In this document: positions 60,009 through 64,000 of the stretch, one piece after another
Layout of the letters: the number at the start of each line of letters is the position of its first letter
How positions within the stretch are numbered: position 1 is the stretch's first letter
Made by a program: the position numbers and the translations under genes
The notes under the pieces: generated by a model
Told to the model about the DNA's origin: nothing
What the model saw: the letters and a program-made list of their open reading frames with translations, nothing else
The model's database searches: none
From: an uncultured Methanobrevibacter sp.
Lineage (GTDB): Archaea; Methanobacteriota; Methanobacteria; Methanobacteriales; Methanobacteriaceae
Assembly (NCBI RefSeq): GCF_937881195.1
Contig: NZ_CALGFC010000007.1
Span: forward strand, 1-64,000
Direction: 5' to 3'
DNA: 64,000 nucleotides

Positions 60009-61283
60009 TTAATTAGATAAATTTTTATTATTTACAATATCTAAAAGTCTCTTATTCATCTCAATAATTCTATCTTTTGAATTAAATTCATCATTAGGAC
60101 CATTATTATAGAATTTTTGATGTTCAATAATATAAAAAGACTCCTTAGATTTTAAATCAGAAATATTAATCTTATTAAAATTTCTAATAACTCTTCTTTT
60201 TAGTTTTTCGTCTGAAATATCTTCCCCAATAAATATTGGAGTTTGTACAGCAGAAGAAATTTTATAGTTATGTCTAGCTAAAGATCTTTCTTCTGCTCTG
60301 TTTTTCAAAATTTCTTCACTAGTCAAATCTAAATTTTTATCCCTAAATGGGATACCAGCATCAGATAGAGCTATTGTTCTTTCATCTAGAAGTGGAACAT
60401 TTTTAGTAATATTATTAATATCAAGAGATGCTATAGTTCCGCCAGATTTCCTGCCAAAAATAGGTCCCTCCCCAATATAAAATCCAGCTTCAACAAAAGC
60501 GAAACGAACCCCTGCAGCAAGAGTATATGTAGATATAATCCCATTATTTTTAATAACTCTTTTTAATTCCTCAAAAAATTCAACAGTGCATAATTCAGGA
60601 GCCATAGCTGGAGAATAAGGGTCTAAAAAAATAACATCATATTTATTATCACCAAGTTTTTTTAAAGAATTTCGAGCATCCTCACAAAAGATTTTGATAT
60701 TAACATTGTCAGGGATTTTAATTTTCTCAATTTCTAAACTTGCAAAATCTTCTTCAATAAGTTTAGATTCAATTGCTTTTTTGATAATATCATGACTTTT
60801 AATTGGAGATGGAATTAAAAGGCCCATAGCTAAAGTTTCAATAGAAATTTCAAGCATATCTAGAGAAATTGATGAATTATCGTCACTATGATTTAAAAAC
60901 TCTTCTATAGTAGCAGAGGAGTTATAACCTATCCCACTACAAATATCTAAGACAGATATATTCTTTTTATAATAAAAATCGTCTTCATTTTTAATAAGAT
61001 TATTTTGCATATAATTATTTTTAAAAGGCTTAACAAATTTTTCAAATGATTCTGTGATAGCTCCATTAGAATTATGCATAGTTTCAATTTTACCATCAAA
61101 ATCTGGAGAATTTAATGTGTATGATCCATCATCAGTTTGAATTATATAATCATGAAAAATTTTTGAAAGTTTATGTCTATAAATATTATCATTAGTTTTT
61201 TTTTCCTTTGAAAAATAACTATTTAGAATAGTATAAAAATTTTCAATTGAATTTAATTTTTTAGAATCTATAAACTTATCCAT
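60009..61283 (-). CDS. MnmC-like SAM-dependent methyltransferase domain protein
   Basis: 424 residues from ATG 61281-61283; an upstream open TTG at 61322 lacks support. The SAM-binding fold starts at VLDICSGIGYNSS. The DUF752/MnmC-type signature FLDPYSPAMAPELCTVEFFEEL is followed by the family's GGTIAS turn after AGFYIGEGPIFGRKSG. Bacterial MnmC methylates aminomethyl-uridine at the tRNA wobble position. The archaeal proteins have extra N- and C-terminal parts and no FAD domain, and their substrate is not certain. It lies near tgtA, consistent with RNA modification. Confidence 0.82.
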   Translation of the reverse strand: MDKFIDSKKLNSIENFYTILNSYFSKEKKTNDNIYRHKLSKIFHDYIIQTDDGSYTLNSPDFDGKIETMHNSNGAITESFEKFVKPFKNNYMQNNLIKNEDDFYYKKNISVLDICSGIGYNSSATIEEFLNHSDDNSSISLDMLEISIETLAMGLLIPSPIKSHDIIKKAIESKLIEEDFASLEIEKIKIPDNVNIKIFCEDARNSLKKLGDNKYDVIFLDPYSPAMAPELCTVEFFEELKRVIKNNGIISTYTLAAGVRFAFVEAGFYIGEGPIFGRKSGGTIASLDINNITKNVPLLDERTIALSDAGIPFRDKNLDLTSEEILKNRAEERSLARHNYKISSAVQTPIFIGEDISDEKLKRRVIRNFNKINISDLKSKESFYIIEHQKFYNNGPNDEFNSKDRIIEMNKRLLDIVNNKNLSN

Positions 61284-61512
61284 AATAAAATATATTACAT
61301 CATAATATAAAATATATTGCAAAAAATAAATATAACATTATCAATTAAAAATCGATAATTAATAAATTTTTGAACTATTATATTTATTGAGAATAAAATA
61401 CTACTAAAACTAATATAAATTATTTTTAAATTTTTTATTTAAATATGATAAATAGAAAAAATATAAATTTAAAAAAAAAAGATAATATAAATATTTGTAA
61501 AATAATAAAATA

Positions 61513-62682
61513 TTATACTAATCCTAAACGGTTTTCTAAGTAATTATAAATCTCTTTAATTTTTTTAGTAGAATCAAAGTGATGATTCCCGATAAAAAGT
61601 CCACAATCATGTACAATATCAGAATTTTTTAAGTTTCCATAAATAGTATAATCAAAATACTTAATTACACTATTTTTTGCGAAATTTCCTGCAACAATAG
61701 GCCTACATTCTATATTTTCAGCAGAAAACAGTTCCACAACAGTATCCCTAACTTCTTTATTTTCAAAAATCATTGAAAACCCAAAATAGCTATTTTTTCC
61801 AATATTTTTTTGTATTTTTATTTTTTTTTGGTTTGAAAATAATTCTAAAAAATATTCTCCATTTCTTTCCCTATTATAAATAAAATTACTAAGTTTTTTA
61901 AGTTGTTCTCTGCCAACAGCAGCTTCTATTTCTATAGGTCTTAAATTATAACCAGGTAAAATAAAATTAAACATTTCATAGAACTTTTCTTTTTTAACAA
62001 AAAGTTTACTCTTTTCATTTATATTCCTTGTCCACCCATGAGATCTTATTGAAATCATAATATCTCTTAAATTACTATCATTAGTTAAAACCATACCTCC
62101 CTCCATGGTATTCATGTGATGTGAAAAGAATGTGCTAAAAGTTCCAACAGCCCCAAAGGTCCCAGTAAATTGTTTATTATACTTTGCACCCATAGATTCA
62201 CAATTGTCTTCAATCAAAATTAATTCATTTTTAATGCATATTTTTTTTAATCTATTAAAATCATTAGGATTTCCTAATAAATTAACAGCAAAAACAGCTT
62301 TGGTTTTATGATTGATAGCTTTTTCAAGTTTATCTAAATCAATATTCAAAGTATCAATGTCAATATCCACAAAACGCAACTTCAATCCACATTGATGTAA
62401 AACAGTATATGTAGTTGCCCATGAAACTGCAGGAACAATTACTTCATCCCCAAAATTGAGATCATAATCTTCTGAAAGTATTAATGATGAAATTGCAATT
62501 AAATTAGCTGAAGACCCCGAATTAACCATTATACCATACTTTGTGCCAAAATATGATGAAAATTCTTGCTCAAATTTTTCTACTTCTGGACCTATTGTAA
62601 ACTTATTACTTAATATAACACGATTTATAGCATTAATTTCTTTTTTATCCCAAGTATCAGTTGCTAAAGGGTAATTTATCAT
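61513..62682 (-). CDS. ColD-type GDP-4-keto-6-deoxymannose 3-dehydratase (DegT/DnrJ fold, His instead of PLP Lys)
   Basis: 389 residues of the sugar aminotransferase fold (NSGSSANLIAISSL, DEVIVPAVSWATT, LIEDNCESMGAKY). At the site where aminotransferases have the PLP-binding lysine (K..TTGEGG) this protein has FFSHHMNTMEGG, with His188 in the Lys position. That replacement is the hallmark of the PMP-dependent 3-dehydratases ColD and RfbH; the ColD catalytic base is His188 as I recall. With gmd and an Fcl/ColC-type gene upstream it would remove the 3-hydroxyl on the way to GDP-L-colitose. A perosamine-type aminotransferase is less likely because the lysine is absent. Confidence 0.8.
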   Translation of the reverse strand: MINYPLATDTWDKKEINAINRVILSNKFTIGPEVEKFEQEFSSYFGTKYGIMVNSGSSANLIAISSLILSEDYDLNFGDEVIVPAVSWATTYTVLHQCGLKLRFVDIDIDTLNIDLDKLEKAINHKTKAVFAVNLLGNPNDFNRLKKICIKNELILIEDNCESMGAKYNKQFTGTFGAVGTFSTFFSHHMNTMEGGMVLTNDSNLRDIMISIRSHGWTRNINEKSKLFVKKEKFYEMFNFILPGYNLRPIEIEAAVGREQLKKLSNFIYNRERNGEYFLELFSNQKKIKIQKNIGKNSYFGFSMIFENKEVRDTVVELFSAENIECRPIVAGNFAKNSVIKYFDYTIYGNLKNSDIVHDCGLFIGNHHFDSTKKIKEIYNYLENRLGLV

Positions 62683-62865
62683 ATTTTTAACCTTATTTAA
62701 TCAATTCATTAATAATTTATTTAATAATTAAACCATTTGATCTAATCATACTTATTTAATATTAGAAAAATAATTATATAATCTATTTTTAATGATTACA
62801 TTAAATCACAACAAATTTATAAATATATATGCATTTTATTATAAAATTTGTTTTTAATAATTTTT

Positions 62866-63822
62866 TTACTCATCTAAATCAATAGGTTTCTCAAAAGAAG
62901 CATACTGTCTTTTAAACCACTCATAAGTCAGCTCTAATCCATATTTTAGAGATATTTTAGGATTCCATCCAATTTTTCTCGAATTTTCACTATCTAAAAG
63001 TCGTTTCATCCTACCATCTGGCTTCGATTTGTCAAAATAAAGTTTTCCTTTATATCCAACAATTTCTTTTATAATCTCTGCAATCTCAGTTATAGAATAA
63101 TCAATATTATTTCCAGTATTTATAAAATAACCACAATAATTTTTCATTACATATAAAGCAGCATCTGCAACATCATCAGAATAAATAAATTCTCTTCTCT
63201 GTCTTCCACTACCCCATACAGTTACTTTTGGATAATTATATAATTTAGCCTCATGCATTTTTTTCATAAGGGATATTATAACATTACTATTTTCAGATTT
63301 AAACTTGGAATTAATTCCATATATATTTGGAGGTACAATTGTAACATAATTTAAACCATACTGTTTATTATAATACTCACAAAGTTTTAAGCCAATAATT
63401 TTAGCTAAAGCATAACCTTCATTTGCGGATTCTAATTTCCCAGTTAATAAATATTCTTCTTTAAGGGGTTGTTTTGAATTTAAAGGATAAATAGAAGAGC
63501 TAGCGATAAACAAAAGATTTTTAACATTATTTTTATATGCATTTTTTATTACATTATTTTGAATAGTAATATTGTCTATTAAGAATGATGAAGGATTTTC
63601 TATATTAGCCCCAATACCACCAACTCTAGCAGCTGCAAGAAAAATAACGTCGGGTGTCTCTTTTTTTAAAAAATTATTTACCTCATTTTCATTAAGCAAA
63701 TTTAAATCATGTCTATTTCTTGTTATTATATTAGAATACCCATTATTAATTAATTTACGGAGTATTGCAGACCCTACTAATCCATTATGCCCAGCCACAT
63801 ATATTTTATCTTTCTTATTCAT
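62866..63822 (-). CDS. GDP-L-fucose synthase / GDP-colitose synthase-like epimerase-reductase
   Basis: 318 residues, extended short-chain dehydrogenase fold. NADP motif GHNGLVGSAI (11-20), catalytic Ser in ASSSIYP (about 108-110), and Tyr137/Lys141 in EGYALAKIIG. FLAAARVGGI and the WGSGRQRREFIY block are typical of WcaG/Fcl, which epimerises C3 and C5 and reduces C4 of GDP-4-keto-6-deoxymannose. ColC, of the same family, acts on the 3-deoxy product. Which of the two applies depends on the ColD-like neighbour, and I favour ColC. It begins 21 nt after the gmd stop, so they form an operon. Confidence 0.88.
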   Translation of the reverse strand: MNKKDKIYVAGHNGLVGSAILRKLINNGYSNIITRNRHDLNLLNENEVNNFLKKETPDVIFLAAARVGGIGANIENPSSFLIDNITIQNNVIKNAYKNNVKNLLFIASSSIYPLNSKQPLKEEYLLTGKLESANEGYALAKIIGLKLCEYYNKQYGLNYVTIVPPNIYGINSKFKSENSNVIISLMKKMHEAKLYNYPKVTVWGSGRQRREFIYSDDVADAALYVMKNYCGYFINTGNNIDYSITEIAEIIKEIVGYKGKLYFDKSKPDGRMKRLLDSENSRKIGWNPKISLKYGLELTYEWFKRQYASFEKPIDLDE

Positions 63823-63843
63823 AATATCGTTAATATTATTTTT

Positions 63844-64000
63844 TTAAATATTATTTTTTTGTTCAGACTTTATTTTTTCTAAATCTGATTTCACCATTTC
63901 TTTAACAAGTTCTTCAAAAGTTATTGTGTTTTCCCAGCCCAATTTATTTTTAGCTTTTGATGGATCTGCACATAATTGATCAACTTCAGAAGGCCTAAAA
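63844..64000 (-). CDS. gmd: GDP-mannose 4,6-dehydratase, C-terminal end (partial)
   Basis: Open minus-strand frame running off the window edge, stop at 63844-63846. The visible ~51 residues match the Gmd C-terminus: RPSEVDQLCADPSKAKNKLG, then WENTITFEELVKEMV. Gmd makes GDP-4-keto-6-deoxymannose from GDP-mannose, the substrate for the next two genes. The rest of the gene lies outside the window. Confidence 0.88.
   Translation of the reverse strand, partial: FRPSEVDQLCADPSKAKNKLGWENTITFEELVKEMVKSDLEKIKSEQKNNI

Noticed and set aside
61513..62682. Reading the DegT-fold gene as an ordinary sugar aminotransferase such as perosamine synthase
   Set aside because: The PLP-binding lysine position holds His188 (FFSHHM), which fits the 3-dehydratase group instead.

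Overview
The window is very AT-rich (coding genes separated by long, nearly pure A/T spacers, some 0.3-1 kb). It carries marker genes of a methanogenic archaeon with a pseudomurein wall: F420H2:NADP oxidoreductase, archaeal TrpRS and EndA, archaeal NAC, archaeosine transglycosylase, a three-gene archaeal glutamate synthase, and a giant protein with pseudomurein-binding repeats. Together with adhesin-like beta-helix proteins and a bacterial-type glutamate decarboxylase, this points to Methanobacteriales, most likely a gut-type Methanobrevibacter. Ribosome-binding sites are mostly of the GGTGAT or GGAGG kind, and I used them to move several starts.

Layout. 1-6.9 kb: housekeeping genes (thrC, a SpoIIM-like membrane protein, trpS, endA, npdG, a DUF2115 protein). 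6.98-19 kb: a complete type I-B CRISPR-Cas system, with 37 repeats and 36 spacers, a leader, and cas6-cas8b-cas7-cas5-cas3-cas4-cas1-cas2, all on the minus strand, with a small winged-helix gene upstream. 19.8-31.4 kb: a surface region. It holds a beta-helix adhesin preceded by two conspicuous inverted-repeat structures, then a minus-strand cluster with a 2370-residue secreted protein (pseudomurein-binding repeats, two beta-helices, a C39-like cysteine peptidase, a coiled, hydrophobic glycine-rich C-terminus). That gene is followed at 23 nt by a multi-spanning membrane protein and then by two tiny membrane ORFs. I read it as a candidate archaeal polymorphic toxin/immunity locus.

31.9-44 kb: a membrane-anchored hydrolase, a BRO/DinD-like antirepressor, a MATE transporter, an operon pdxT-glutamate synthase (amidotransferase, GXGXG and FMN subunits), a HEAT-repeat protein and a beta-decarboxylating dehydrogenase (AksF/LeuB type). 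44-50 kb: argB, gadB, argJ, a small membrane-anchored protein and a ribbon-helix-helix protein. 50-61 kb: a membrane-anchored nucleotidyl-cyclase/GTP-cyclohydrolase-III-like protein, a PIN-type RNase, a phosphoesterase, NAC, a QueG-like iron-sulfur protein, a TPR protein, tgtA and an MnmC-like methyltransferase. 61.5-64 kb: the start of a surface-polysaccharide cluster (gmd end, an Fcl/ColC-type epimerase-reductase, and a ColD-type dehydratase whose PLP lysine is replaced by histidine), consistent with GDP-colitose synthesis.

No tRNA or rRNA gene was found. Many intergenic spacers contain short tandem repeats (units of 16-52 nt). Two genes (tgtA and the SpoIIM-like gene) appear to begin at non-standard codons behind good ribosome-binding sites.
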